Assembly: GCA_045545665.1 (NCBI GenBank)
Contig: JAZQBL010000005.1
Location: forward strand, 1 to 18,819
From: RGIG7213 sp045545665
Lineage (GTDB): Bacteria; Bacillota; Clostridia; Oscillospirales; CAG-272
Direction of reading: 5' to 3'
DNA length: 18,819 bases
The notes under the pieces are model-generated. The model worked only from the letters and a program-made list of their open reading frames with translations, was not told the origin of the DNA and made no database searches. Shown one piece after another: positions 7,079-15,486 of the stretch. Both the position numbers and the translations under genes were made by a program. Positions within the stretch are counted from its first letter, which is position 1. Every line of letters starts with the position of its first letter.

Positions 7079-7087
7079 ATTATACCA
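7079..7087 (-). promoter_or_regulatory. Candidate extended -10 promoter of parB
   Basis: On the minus strand TGGTATAAT (7079-7087) is a perfect extended -10 with no convincing -35. A second TATAAT at 7066-7071 lies closer to the gene. Either could start parB transcription without a parA upstream. Confidence 0.45.
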
Positions 7088-7232
7088 CTCATATGTTATT
7101 GTGGTGGGATGATGTTGTTAATAAATAATGAATTTAATTCCGCCGGGGTATATCAATTCCGCCGCGTCCTACGTTTCTCATTCATCAATTTTTTTCGAAA
7201 CGGCGGGAGCAAGCCCCCGCCCTACATCATAC

Positions 7233-7254
7233 GGGTCGCCGAGGACGTCGACCC
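7233..7254 (+). repeat. REP-like palindrome B, copy 4 (mirrored mismatch)
   Basis: Arms GGGTCGcCG and CGtCGACCC surround AGGA. Compared with the other copies the internal mismatch is mirrored, C opposite T instead of T opposite C, at the same stem position. Confidence 0.8.
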
Positions 7255-7270
7255 CTACCGATTTTGTCTG

Positions 7271-7312
7271 TTATCTCTTATCTATCATCTATTATCTATT
7301 ATCTCTTATCTC
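7271..7312 (+). repeat. TATCT-type low-complexity tract
   Basis: An irregular tandem of TTATCTC, TTATCTA, TCATCTA and TTATCTA-like 7-mers. Near-identical tracts lie at 7370-7390 and 15545-15587, always directly after a REP palindrome and CTACCGATTTT. Confidence 0.8.
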
Positions 7313-7338
7313 ATTTTTGCTTCTACCCTACATCATAC

Positions 7339-7360
7339 GGGTCGTCGAGGGCGCCGACCC
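7339..7360 (+). repeat. REP-like palindrome B, copy 5
   Basis: Arms GGGTCGtCG and CGcCGACCC around AGGG. The arms are identical to copy 1; only the loop differs. Confidence 0.85.
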
Positions 7361-7432
7361 CTACCGATTTTATCTATTATATCTTATCTCATTTTCCCTC
7401 CGCCCTACGTTCCTCATTTTTCATCTACGCCT

Positions 7433-7550
7433 CCTCCCGTCCCCCCCCCCGCAGGGGAGGCGTATCACCGCAATGCGGTGATTTAAAGCGTGCCCGTTTC
7501 CGTTATCTATATTTCCTTCATTCATCGGATTTTTCAAAACGGCGGGGGCG
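7433..7550 (+). repeat. Further hairpins, poly-C run and partial repeat module
   Basis: A CCTCCC (7433-7438) to GGGAGG (7455-7460) pair encloses a run of ten C at 7441-7450. Next comes a perfect 7-bp hairpin TCACCGC aat GCGGTGA (7465-7481). At about 7518-7545 the TTCATCGGATTTTTC linker and GGCGGGGG start a truncated copy of the composite repeat. From 7551 to 7654 only an A+T-rich leader with a TAAAAT (7611-7616) weak -10 candidate for the operon is seen; a matching -35 is not clear. Confidence 0.65.
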
Positions 7551-7669
7551 ATCTTCAAATGCAGGACGGTTTTTTTTCGGTAAGTTCAAGACTTGTTTAT
7601 ATATATGTGATAAAATAAAACCGATTGTAAGTATATGCAAGTTGGTCCTTATACGGAGAGGAGATCTTT

Positions 7670-8599
7670 ATGATACATATTGAAAATCTTACCAAATATT
7701 ACGGTAAGAATCTTGCCGTCAACAACATAAGCTTTGACATAGGCAAAGGAGAGGTCGTCGGATTTCTCGGTCCGAACGGTGCGGGAAAATCCACGACGAT
7801 GAACATTTTAACGGGGTATCTTTCATCGACCTCGGGAGTTTGCAAAATAGACGGTATCGACATACTCGAAAACCCGTCGGAGGCGAAAAAGCGCATCGGA
7901 TTTCTGCCCGAGGTGCCGCCGCTTTATCCCGATATGACGCCCCTTGAATACCTTAATTTCATTTACGACTTAAAAAAATGCACCCTCAACAGAAAAAAGC
8001 ACATAGGCGAGATAATATCCGTTATGCGCTTGGGGGATTACGCAAACAGACTTATCTGCCACCTTTCAAAGGGGTACAAGCAGCGTGTCGGCATAGCGGC
8101 AGCCTTGATATCGAACCCGAAGGTTCTTATATTCGACGAGCCGACGATAGGTCTTGACCCGCGCCAGATAATCGAAATACGTGAGCTTATCCGCTCTCTT
8201 GCGAAAAATCACACGATAATTCTTTCAACGCACATCCTGCCCGAAGTACAGGCTGTATGCGACAGAATAATTATAATCGACAAGGGTGTCATCCGTGCCG
8301 ACAAGGCGACGAGCGACATAAACGAGCTTGCCGAAAACAAAAAACGCTTTACCATACAGATAGCCGGTCCCCGTCAGGAGGTCGAAGGCGTTGTGCGCCG
8401 TGTTGAAGGCGTGCAGAGCGTTGAATTTCTTTCATCAACAAAGAACAGCGGCACTCTTTACCGTGTTCAATGTAAACCGGGGTACGATTCACGAAAGCTC
8501 ATTTTCTCAGCTCTTGCCGAAAGAAACTGGCCGATAATGGAGCTTAACACCCTCGGAACGAGCCTTGAGGACATATTTATTGCCCTCACTTCAAAGTAA
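7670..8599 (+). CDS. ABC transporter ATP-binding protein (GldA/ABC-2 type)
   Basis: Cytosolic ATPase powering the membrane partners encoded next. It has 309 residues: Walker A GPNGAGKS (34-41), an IGFLPE Q-loop region with Glu in place of Gln (77-81, as in GldA-like ATPases), signature LSKGYKQR (132-139), Walker B VLIFDEP (152-158), D-loop GLDP and switch His in STH (His188). Residues about 220-309 form the C-terminal extension common in this subfamily, ending TLGTSLEDIFIALT. A GGAGAGGAG site precedes the ATG. First gene of a six-gene operon; the stop is 10 nt before the permease start. Substrate unknown; the GldA-F-G set was named for gliding motility but is widespread in non-gliding Firmicutes. 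Confidence 0.93.
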   Translation: MIHIENLTKYYGKNLAVNNISFDIGKGEVVGFLGPNGAGKSTTMNILTGYLSSTSGVCKIDGIDILENPSEAKKRIGFLPEVPPLYPDMTPLEYLNFIYDLKKCTLNRKKHIGEIISVMRLGDYANRLICHLSKGYKQRVGIAAALISNPKVLIFDEPTIGLDPRQIIEIRELIRSLAKNHTIILSTHILPEVQAVCDRIIIIDKGVIRADKATSDINELAENKKRFTIQIAGPRQEVEGVVRRVEGVQSVEFLSSTKNSGTLYRVQCKPGYDSRKLIFSALAERNWPIMELNTLGTSLEDIFIALTSK

Positions 8600-8609
8600 G
8601 GAGGATACC

Positions 8610-9317
8610 ATGACAGCAATTTACAAAAGAGAGATGAAGGCATACTTTTCGACCTTTATCGGATACGCATTCATCGCTTCGTTTCTCATATTATCGGGAA
8701 TATTCTTCACCCTTGCGGTCCTTTCGCAGGCGGCTGATTCCGACATAACCGTATATTATACGGGCGTTATCTACTCGTTTATCGTGCTTATCCCTCTGCT
8801 TACGATGAAGCTTTTTACCGATGAAAAAAGACTTCGCACGGAAACCGTGCTTCTGACAGCCCCCGTAAGTCTTTTCAACATCGTTTTAGCCAAATTCCTT
8901 GCGGCTTTCTCGATGTTTGCCATGACTCTTGCCGTATCGAGCATAAATCTTATACCGATGTACGTTTACGGCGATCAGAACACGATGATAATTCTCGGCA
9001 ATATGCTCTCCGTTCTGCTTATCGGCGCGGCGTTCATATCCGTCGGCGTTTTCCTTTCGGCAATTACCGAAAACCAGCTTGTTGCCGCCGTTTCGACCAT
9101 AGCAGTCATCGCAGTTTTCCTCGTTATCGGAATGTTTTCGACGAGTATCGGGTTTACTCCCTTGAGAGTCGTACTCAATTTCTTCTCCGTATTTAACCGC
9201 TATACGTATTTCACGTACGGCATCATTGATTACGCGGCACTTATTTATTACTTTTCCATAACGGTGCTGTTTATATTCCTCACGGTACGCGTGTTTGAGC
9301 GCCGCCGTTGGGCATAA
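8610..9317 (+). CDS. ABC-2 type permease (GldF-like)
   Basis: Integral membrane subunit, 235 residues, about six transmembrane helices. Recognisable features are the N-terminal YKREMKAYFSTFIGYAF segment (5-21), the conserved loop PLLTMKLFTDEKRLRTETVLLTAPV after the second helix, and the C-terminal VRVFERRRWA. ATG 8610 is chosen because AAGGAGG (8598-8604), overlapping the stop of the ATPase gene, lies 5 nt before it; the frame is open further upstream into the ATPase gene but that extension has no initiation signal. It forms the transport channel with the preceding ATPase and is probably translationally coupled to it. Confidence 0.92.
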   Translation: MTAIYKREMKAYFSTFIGYAFIASFLILSGIFFTLAVLSQAADSDITVYYTGVIYSFIVLIPLLTMKLFTDEKRLRTETVLLTAPVSLFNIVLAKFLAAFSMFAMTLAVSSINLIPMYVYGDQNTMIILGNMLSVLLIGAAFISVGVFLSAITENQLVAAVSTIAVIAVFLVIGMFSTSIGFTPLRVVLNFFSVFNRYTYFTYGIIDYAALIYYFSITVLFIFLTVRVFERRRWA

Positions 9318-9330
9318 GGAGGCACGAAAA

Positions 9331-10866
9331 ATGAAAAACACGAACAAAACCACGGAAAACAAGACGAAAACGTCGATATTCAAAAACAGAAAATTCAAAT
9401 ACGGCTCACTTGCCGCCGCCCTTACGGTGTGCTTTATTGCCGTTATCATCACGGCGAATGCGATAATTTCTTCGCTTTTTGCAAAGTACTGGATATATAC
9501 CGACCTTACCTCCTCCGACCTTTACACACTTTCAGAGGAAGCACAGGAGCTTCTCAATTCCGATCTTATCAAAAACGATATCGAAATAAAATTCGCAATT
9601 CCCGAGGACACGATAGCAAGATCAAGCCGTATGCTTATGATATACTCCTGCGCCAACGCATACGCCGAGGCATCGAAGGATCTTGAGCATAAGATAACCG
9701 TAAACTGCTACGACGCTTACCTTTATCCGTCGGAGTTTGCCGATTACAAAACTCTTGCAGGCGGTGAATGGTCCGACACGAACGTCGTTGTCGAATCATC
9801 AAACGGAACGCCGATAGTTTACACGATGAACAGCTTTTTCACAACGGATACCGAATCGGGAAAAGAGCTCGGCTTCTCGGGTGAAAGAAGATTTTTAAGT
9901 GCGTTTTTCCAGCTTGCAGGCGTTGAAAAGCCCGTCGTTTGCTTCACGACGGGACACGGCGAGCCGATAGGAACGAAGGACGATCAGTCTTCAAACGAAT
10001 ACGCCGACTTCTTCACGATGCTCGGCGACTGGGGATTTGAGACGAAGATCGTCGATCTCCAGCGTGAGGAGCTTGACGAAAACTGCCGTCTTGTTATCAT
10101 ACTCGATCCCAAAAAGGACTTCGTTTCAAAAGAGCTTGACGTTATGGGCGCACGTTCGGAAATAGACAAGATAGGCGAATACATGGCAACGGAATACGGC
10201 TCCATGATGGTCTTTGCAGGCTCAACGGGCACGGAATTCCCCGTACTTAACGAATATCTTGAAGAATGGGGCGTTAAAATAAACACGACGGAAAAAATAA
10301 CGGACCACGTAAACTCGATATCCACAAGCAACACGACCTTTACCGTTGAGTACGTTGACAACACACAGACAGCGACGATAGTTGAAAAATTCAGCGATCT
10401 GCGTACGGCATTTTCAAACGCCGCCCCCGTTGAAGTGCTTGCAAACAACGACACGGAAACGATGCGCGTTGCAGTACCGCTGTTCGTAACTTCCGACACG
10501 GCGCAGAGCGTATCGTCGAAGGAAACGAAAACAGGCAGATTCAATCTTTTCACACTTACAAAGGGCTTGACATACCACGACAACGAGGCAATGTACAATT
10601 ACGTCATTGCCTGCGGATCTCCCGAAATGCTCAAATACTGCACCTCGCAGTCGTATGCAAACAGAGAGATAATGTATATGCTCACGCAAAGAATACACAC
10701 GGTAAAAATACCGTTTGAACTTGACTACAAGACCTACGAAAACAACGGACTTTCGCTTATAACGAGCAGAGGAGTTCTCGTTTGGGGTGTCGTTCTCATA
10801 GGAGTTTTACCTGCCGCCGTGCTTGCTGTCGGTACGGTCACCGTGATAAGAAGAAAGAGGAAATAA
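9331..10866 (+). CDS. GldG-like ABC transporter auxiliary protein
   Basis: Accessory subunit of Gld-type ABC systems (ABC_transp_aux/GldG family). It has 511 residues: basic N-terminus, one TM at about 24-50, a large extracytoplasmic domain, a second TM at about 482-502 and an RRKRK cytosolic tail. Family landmarks are DLTSSDLYTLSEEAQELL just after TM1 and VCFTTGHGE in the middle of the exterior domain. AAGGAGG (9316-9322), overlapping the permease stop, sets ATG 9331; an upstream in-frame ATG inside the permease gene lacks a site. Its stop (TAA) abuts the next ATG with no gap, which indicates tight coupling. The exterior domain may contact cell-wall or surface substrates (inference). Confidence 0.9.
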   Translation: MKNTNKTTENKTKTSIFKNRKFKYGSLAAALTVCFIAVIITANAIISSLFAKYWIYTDLTSSDLYTLSEEAQELLNSDLIKNDIEIKFAIPEDTIARSSRMLMIYSCANAYAEASKDLEHKITVNCYDAYLYPSEFADYKTLAGGEWSDTNVVVESSNGTPIVYTMNSFFTTDTESGKELGFSGERRFLSAFFQLAGVEKPVVCFTTGHGEPIGTKDDQSSNEYADFFTMLGDWGFETKIVDLQREELDENCRLVIILDPKKDFVSKELDVMGARSEIDKIGEYMATEYGSMMVFAGSTGTEFPVLNEYLEEWGVKINTTEKITDHVNSISTSNTTFTVEYVDNTQTATIVEKFSDLRTAFSNAAPVEVLANNDTETMRVAVPLFVTSDTAQSVSSKETKTGRFNLFTLTKGLTYHDNEAMYNYVIACGSPEMLKYCTSQSYANREIMYMLTQRIHTVKIPFELDYKTYENNGLSLITSRGVLVWGVVLIGVLPAAVLAVGTVTVIRRKRK

Positions 10867-12690
10867 ATGGACGAAGAAAAGCTTAACGGCGATAATTTAA
10901 GCGATAATAACGAAAGTGCCGAAGAAAAGGACGAAAGCGAGCTTCACAGGATCCTTTACGGCGGTGAATATTCCGAATACAAAGAAGATATAGATATGTC
11001 CGAGGAGGAAAAAGAGGAAAGACCCTCTCTTTCAACCTTTGAGGATATCCCCGAAAATGAAGAAAAAAAGCCAAGATCGACCGTTACCAAAAAAAGAAAA
11101 CAGACGATAATAATTTTATCATCCGTGTTCGTTTTGCTTATCGGCGCATACCTTTTGTTAGGTCCTGTCGGCTTTGATGTATTCGGCTTCAGAGAGGTTG
11201 AAGAAACAGAGGTCGTTTACACAACGGGCGAGGTAAGAGGCACGGGTAAAAATAACTGGCTGATATACGAGCACGTCGAAAGAAGTAACATACAGAGTAT
11301 CGAAGTGCATAACGAGCACGGCGAATACACCGTATATTACAGCCCCTCCGACGATTCATTCTACTTTTTGGGTGCTGAAACGATATCGTACGATCAGGAG
11401 CTTTTCTCGCATCTCGTCGTAAGCGCGGGATATACGGTATTTTCCGACAGACTGCCCAAGGGAGAAAGAAGCGAAGATCTTTCGGAGTACGGTCTTTCGG
11501 AGGATGACGAGCCTGCATACTTCATTCTGACGACAAGAAGCGGAAACAAGCACAAGCTTTATATAGGAAACTCAACGCTTGACGAAAACCGCTATTACGT
11601 TATGTACGAGGGCAGGGACATAGTCTACGTGCTTGAAAATTCCATAGAAAAAACGCTTCTGGCAAACGTGACACAGCTTTTGAAGCCGATACTCACCTTC
11701 CCGATATCGACGGCGTCAAGCGATTATTACACGAACATAAAAGAGATGTATATAACCCTTGACAAGGACGAGCCGTACGTGTTCATCGAATACACGAAGG
11801 GAGACAAGGAAACGCAGGAAACCTTCGGTGTAACAATTCCTTATATGCTGAAATACCCCGAGGTGCTTCCCGCATCGACCGAGCAGGTGACGTCGCTTTT
11901 CAACCATATTCTGAATATGGAGGCTGACGAGCTTCTCGAATTCGGTATCTGCTACAAGCACGACGAGCTCGACCCCGACACCGGTGAAATATACCAAGAG
12001 GAGTCGGTAAAGCCCGAAATACTTCTGAAATACGGCATAACAGATGCCGAAAAGGCGCTTATCTACACGTATTCCGGATATCCGAGCATAGTTTATTTCA
12101 GTGTTCTTCAGACGGATGAAAACGGAAAAGAATTTTATTACGCCTGGTCACCCGTGACGGCGATACTTACGAAGATATCCGAATCGAAGGTGCCGTTTTT
12201 GAAGTGGAGCAGAGTCGATTTTATGGACAGAGCGATATTCAACGCTCACATAGACAAGGTCGGAACAATAGAGTTTACCGATAAAACGAACTCCGCACAG
12301 CACTATCTTTTCGAGCTTTCGGGCAAAGGCGACGATCTGCAGGTATACGAAAAGATATCGAACACGTATCTGACATCCGACGGAAAAACGCAAAACGGAG
12401 AAACGGACGTATTCAACTTCAGACAGCTTTATAAATCGACCCTTTACATGGAAGCCGGCGACATAATCGAAGAACCGACAGAAAAGTCGCTTCTTGCCGA
12501 GGTAAAGGTAACGACGAGAAACGGATATGAAATGAAATACGAATTTTTCGCATATTCCGACCAGCGCTGTTATTACACGATAAACGGCGAGGGTAAATTC
12601 TACGTCAAGCGTTCAGTCGTTGAAAAGCTGTTTGCGGATGCCGAACGCGTTATAAATCATATAGACGTAAACGCCGAATCCGAATATTGA
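10867..12690 (+). CDS. DUF4340-like membrane-anchored protein of the Gld-type transporter
   Basis: 607 residues. Residues 1-75 are very acidic and probably disordered in the cytosol, 79-99 form one TM helix (TIIILSSVFVLLIGAYLLLG core), and the rest is a long extracytoplasmic region with repeated blocks of the type seen in DUF4340 (for example DLSEYGLSEDDEPAYFILTTR and KLYIGN). DUF4340 proteins commonly follow GldF/GldG genes, so this is taken as the fourth subunit. The start codon touches the GldG-like stop (TAAATG), with GAGG 7 nt upstream. The function is not established, and the domain name rests on pattern memory plus position. Confidence 0.8.
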   Translation: MDEEKLNGDNLSDNNESAEEKDESELHRILYGGEYSEYKEDIDMSEEEKEERPSLSTFEDIPENEEKKPRSTVTKKRKQTIIILSSVFVLLIGAYLLLGPVGFDVFGFREVEETEVVYTTGEVRGTGKNNWLIYEHVERSNIQSIEVHNEHGEYTVYYSPSDDSFYFLGAETISYDQELFSHLVVSAGYTVFSDRLPKGERSEDLSEYGLSEDDEPAYFILTTRSGNKHKLYIGNSTLDENRYYVMYEGRDIVYVLENSIEKTLLANVTQLLKPILTFPISTASSDYYTNIKEMYITLDKDEPYVFIEYTKGDKETQETFGVTIPYMLKYPEVLPASTEQVTSLFNHILNMEADELLEFGICYKHDELDPDTGEIYQEESVKPEILLKYGITDAEKALIYTYSGYPSIVYFSVLQTDENGKEFYYAWSPVTAILTKISESKVPFLKWSRVDFMDRAIFNAHIDKVGTIEFTDKTNSAQHYLFELSGKGDDLQVYEKISNTYLTSDGKTQNGETDVFNFRQLYKSTLYMEAGDIIEEPTEKSLLAEVKVTTRNGYEMKYEFFAYSDQRCYYTINGEGKFYVKRSVVEKLFADAERVINHIDVNAESEY

Positions 12691-12747
12691 TAAATTTCTC
12701 ACAATACACCGAAATTAATAACCAAAATTAATAAAGGAATATAAAAA

Positions 12748-14235
12748 ATGAAAAAAATATCCGTTATCTTGCTTATTACGGTGCTGTTTTCATCGTTTTC
12801 ACAGCTCGTTTACGCATCTCCAATGACGTACTACGAGCCGTCGGCACCTTACAAAGAAAGTGTATTTTACAAGACCGTGACGGATCTTCCCCTGACAGGC
12901 GACAACCGCTACGACGTCGTAAACGTGGCAATAACGCAGCTCGGCTATCACGAAGGCAACAGTGACGACGATATGCACGGTACCTCCGACGGCGGACGCA
13001 ACTTCGTTGAATACAACGTCCTTTTCGGAAAGGTCGACAACGGCGAGGGTAACGGCACGAGCTACGGATATATGTGGTGCGCATCGTTTGTAAACTGGGT
13101 GCTTCGCGCAGCAAACGTCGACACGGAGCTTACAGGTCAGTTCATAAGCTGTGCCTCATGGCTCAACTTCTTTGAAGGAAAAGGTCAGTTTTACGCAAGA
13201 GAAACGGGTTACGTTCCGACCACGGGCGATATCATATATTACAAAGGCTCAAGAACAAACGCACGTTCAAACCACATCGGCATCGTCGTAGGCTCAAAGG
13301 ACGGCGTCGTTTATACCATAGAAGGAAATACGTCGGGTATCGACTCCCGGGGCGACCCCACCGACGGCGGTGTCGTTGCACGTAAGAATTACAACCTGAA
13401 CGACACGTACATAGTCGGCTACGGCGTACCCGATTACGAAGTAAAAGAAGGTACGGATTACGATTTTGAGCTGTTCGAGATAAATCCCATGACACCGGGT
13501 GAATACACTGTTTTGAACAACCGTGCGAGAATACTTAAAAGCACCTCGTCAAACGAAACGCTTGCAAGACTTTCCGCCGGAGCGACAGTCGAAATAAAGA
13601 GCATCAGCGGCTCTTACGGCGTGTGCGAGCACGAGGGAGAGGAAGGCTACATCTCTCTTTCAAACGTGATGAAGACTGAAAACGCACGTCACAAGATCTC
13701 GTTTGTAACAGACTGTGATACGGTCATAAAAGACGGTGAAAAGCACTTCGGCGACGTATATACTATACCAAAGACCGTGCCTGAAAAGAAGGGACACAAA
13801 TTCGTCGGCTGGGCTGTAAGAGAAGGCGGGCAGGCGATATACTCCCCGTCTGACAATTACACGTACGATCTTGATACGACCTTCTACGCCGTATTTGAAA
13901 AGACAGCCGATATTTACACCGTTACGTTTAAGGACGGTGACAGTATCATCTCCGAAAAGCAGTATTTGAGCGGTGAGACCGTCGAAATTCCCGAAATATC
14001 AAAGACGGATGATAAAGGAAAGTCGTACACGCTTTCCTGGGACAAAGAAATTTCAAATACAGCAAACGGCGATGCCGTATATCAGGCGGTATGGACGCTT
14101 GAAGAAGAAAAGGGAACGTCCCCCCTCGTCTACGTGCTTATTGCCGTAACCGTACTCGGTATAGGTGCTGTCATTGCCGCACTTAAGGTACCGTCAAAAA
14201 AGAAAACGGAAGAAAAGGAAACATCTGCACTGTAA
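12748..14235 (+). CDS. Secreted CHAP-domain cell-wall hydrolase with C-terminal membrane anchor
   Basis: 495 residues. Signal peptide 1-23 (cut after VYA); CHAP domain about 55-230 with catalytic Cys111 in YMWCASFVNW, His176 in SNHIGIVV and the polar residue of TIEGN (Glu192/Asn194); SH3-like segment about 250-308; two InlB/Flg_new-type beta repeats (about 315-385, GHKFVGWAV; about 389-450, TVTFKDGDSII); TM helix about 459-480; Lys-rich tail. This predicts a peptidoglycan amidase or endopeptidase tethered to the outer face of the membrane. AAAGGAA lies 8 nt before the ATG. The 57-bp gap from the previous gene contains no terminator, so it is probably read from the same transcript. The cleaved bond cannot be deduced from sequence. 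Confidence 0.88.
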   Translation: MKKISVILLITVLFSSFSQLVYASPMTYYEPSAPYKESVFYKTVTDLPLTGDNRYDVVNVAITQLGYHEGNSDDDMHGTSDGGRNFVEYNVLFGKVDNGEGNGTSYGYMWCASFVNWVLRAANVDTELTGQFISCASWLNFFEGKGQFYARETGYVPTTGDIIYYKGSRTNARSNHIGIVVGSKDGVVYTIEGNTSGIDSRGDPTDGGVVARKNYNLNDTYIVGYGVPDYEVKEGTDYDFELFEINPMTPGEYTVLNNRARILKSTSSNETLARLSAGATVEIKSISGSYGVCEHEGEEGYISLSNVMKTENARHKISFVTDCDTVIKDGEKHFGDVYTIPKTVPEKKGHKFVGWAVREGGQAIYSPSDNYTYDLDTTFYAVFEKTADIYTVTFKDGDSIISEKQYLSGETVEIPEISKTDDKGKSYTLSWDKEISNTANGDAVYQAVWTLEEEKGTSPLVYVLIAVTVLGIGAVIAALKVPSKKKTEEKETSAL

Positions 14236-14245
14236 AGGAAAAACT

Positions 14246-15355
14246 ATGCCCGATAAGCTTGAAAAAAGAAAACGGTTTATTATCAACACGGCGTTTTTCA
14301 CCGTTATCGCCATAATAATTTACGCTATTTTGAAATACGCACTGTCGGTGCTCCTTCCTTTTTTCATCGCCTTCGTTATATCGTCGCTGCTCCAGCCTGC
14401 GGTAAGATTTCTGAAAAAGAAAACGAAGCTTAAGCAAAAAAAGGCATCAGCCACCGTCGTCATTCTGTTTTTGTGTACGGTCGGCGTGCTCATATCGCTT
14501 CTCACGATAGAGATATTCATCCTGGTAAGAAAACTGCTTGATTCGGCACCGTCATATTATACCGATACGATACAGCCCGCAATTGTAAATCTTTTGCACC
14601 ACGTCGAAACGTTTATGAAAAATTTCGACAGTGATTTCACTGTCAATTACAGTGAGCTTACTCCGCAGTTTTCAAGCCTTATACCGTCGCTGAATTCGAT
14701 ATTCAGCGTCACGACGAATATACTCACGACCGTGCCGGGATTTCTTTTATCGGTTCTGATATCCGTGATATCGCTGTTTTTCATCAGCGGAGATTATACG
14801 GACATATGCCTCTTCTGCCTTTATCAGTTTCCCGAAAAAACACGTCATACGATAATTGAAATAAGGGATTACGCAAGGGAGATACTGTTCAAATACGTAC
14901 GCTCCTACGCGCTTATACTTACGATAACGTTTATGGAGCTTAGCATACTTTTGCTCATAGCGGGGCTTATAAATCCGAATATGTTTTCATCGGTCACGCA
15001 AACGCTCGTAACGTCGCTCGTTATCGCCCTTTTCGACCTTTTGCCTATCGTCGGAACGGGAACGATACTCGTGCCCTGGGGCATTATACGTATACTTCTT
15101 GGTGACGTTATAACCGGCGTTATGCTCATCGTCATATTCCTTATAATAACTGTCATAAGGAATATAATCGAGCCTAAGATCATCGGAACGCAGGTGGGAC
15201 TGCACCCGATAGTAACGCTTATGGCAATGATCGTCGGTACGGCATCCTTCGGCGTCGTAGGACTTTTCCTCTTCCCGATAACACTTGCACTTTTAAAAGA
15301 CTTGAACGACCGAGGAAAAATACACATTTTCAAACCCGTCCCAAAAGATGAATAA
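14246..15355 (+). CDS. AI-2E family permease (YtvI/PerM-like)
   Basis: 369-residue polytopic membrane protein with about eight hydrophobic segments and the characteristic large exposed loop at about 100-160. The C-terminal half carries the family hallmark FDLLPIVGTGTILVPWGI and then RNIIEPKIIGTQVGLHP, resembling the sporulation-associated YtvI branch more than TqsA. Members export small molecules or act as ion antiporters; substrate unknown. ATG 14246 is preferred because AAAGGAAAA overlaps the stop of the CHAP gene just upstream; the longer open frame into that gene codes for a Lys/Arg-rich stretch with no signal. Last gene of the operon, followed 6 bp later by a terminator. Confidence 0.9.
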   Translation: MPDKLEKRKRFIINTAFFTVIAIIIYAILKYALSVLLPFFIAFVISSLLQPAVRFLKKKTKLKQKKASATVVILFLCTVGVLISLLTIEIFILVRKLLDSAPSYYTDTIQPAIVNLLHHVETFMKNFDSDFTVNYSELTPQFSSLIPSLNSIFSVTTNILTTVPGFLLSVLISVISLFFISGDYTDICLFCLYQFPEKTRHTIIEIRDYAREILFKYVRSYALILTITFMELSILLLIAGLINPNMFSSVTQTLVTSLVIALFDLLPIVGTGTILVPWGIIRILLGDVITGVMLIVIFLIITVIRNIIEPKIIGTQVGLHPIVTLMAMIVGTASFGVVGLFLFPITLALLKDLNDRGKIHIFKPVPKDE

Positions 15356-15361
15356 GCAAAA

Positions 15362-15393
15362 CCGGCTCAGTTTTTAACTTGAGCCGGCTTTTA
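15362..15393 (+). terminator. Rho-independent terminator closing the Gld-CHAP-AI-2E operon
   Basis: CCGGCTCA (15362-15369) pairs perfectly with TGAGCCGG (15380-15387) across a 10-nt T-rich loop, followed by CTTTTA. Confidence 0.9.
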
Positions 15394-15429
15394 CGTTTGA
15401 TGAGGACCGTCGGTACGATTATCCGGTAA

Positions 15430-15486
15430 GTGATATGCTGACTTCGTCAGCGTGATATTCTATCCGCCACGGGCGGATAGAGTTAT
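15430..15486 (+). repeat. GTGATAT-separated hairpin array, block 1
   Basis: GTGATAT (15430-15436), hairpin GCTGAC ttc GTCAGC (15437-15451), GTGATAT (15452-15458), hairpin TCTATCCGCC acg GGCGGATAGA (15459-15481), then a degenerate GTTAT. Both stems are perfect with 3-nt loops, and there is no reading frame of note. Confidence 0.9.

Larger units (their letters stand above)
7170..7400 (+). repeat. Composite repeat: linker, hairpin A, two REP palindromes and TATCT tracts
   Basis: Order: linker resembling TCATTCATC..TTTTTCGAAAC (about 7180-7202); hairpin A GGCGGG/CCCGCC (about 7202-7222); CTACATCATAC; REP palindrome (7233-7254); TATCT-rich tract (7271-7312); CATTTTTGC; CTACATCATAC; a second palindrome (7339-7360); and a shorter TATCT tract (7370-7390). 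The same succession occurs at 15486-15600. The overlapping reading frames are repeat translations rich in Pro, Ser and Leu and are not believable genes. Confidence 0.85.

Noticed and set aside
7038..7170. parS site near parB
   Set aside because: No TGTTTCACGTGAAACA-like sequence was seen here or elsewhere by eye; a motif scan would be needed to be certain.
7109..7683. Overlapping plus-strand frames of 117-139 codons upstream of the ABC ATPase
   Set aside because: They translate the repeat modules in several frames at once, giving Pro/Ser/Tyr low-complexity products without start signals.
9984..10598. 204-codon minus-strand frame
   Set aside because: Antisense to the GldG-like gene, Ser/Val-rich, no ribosome binding site; the opposite frame has clear family motifs.
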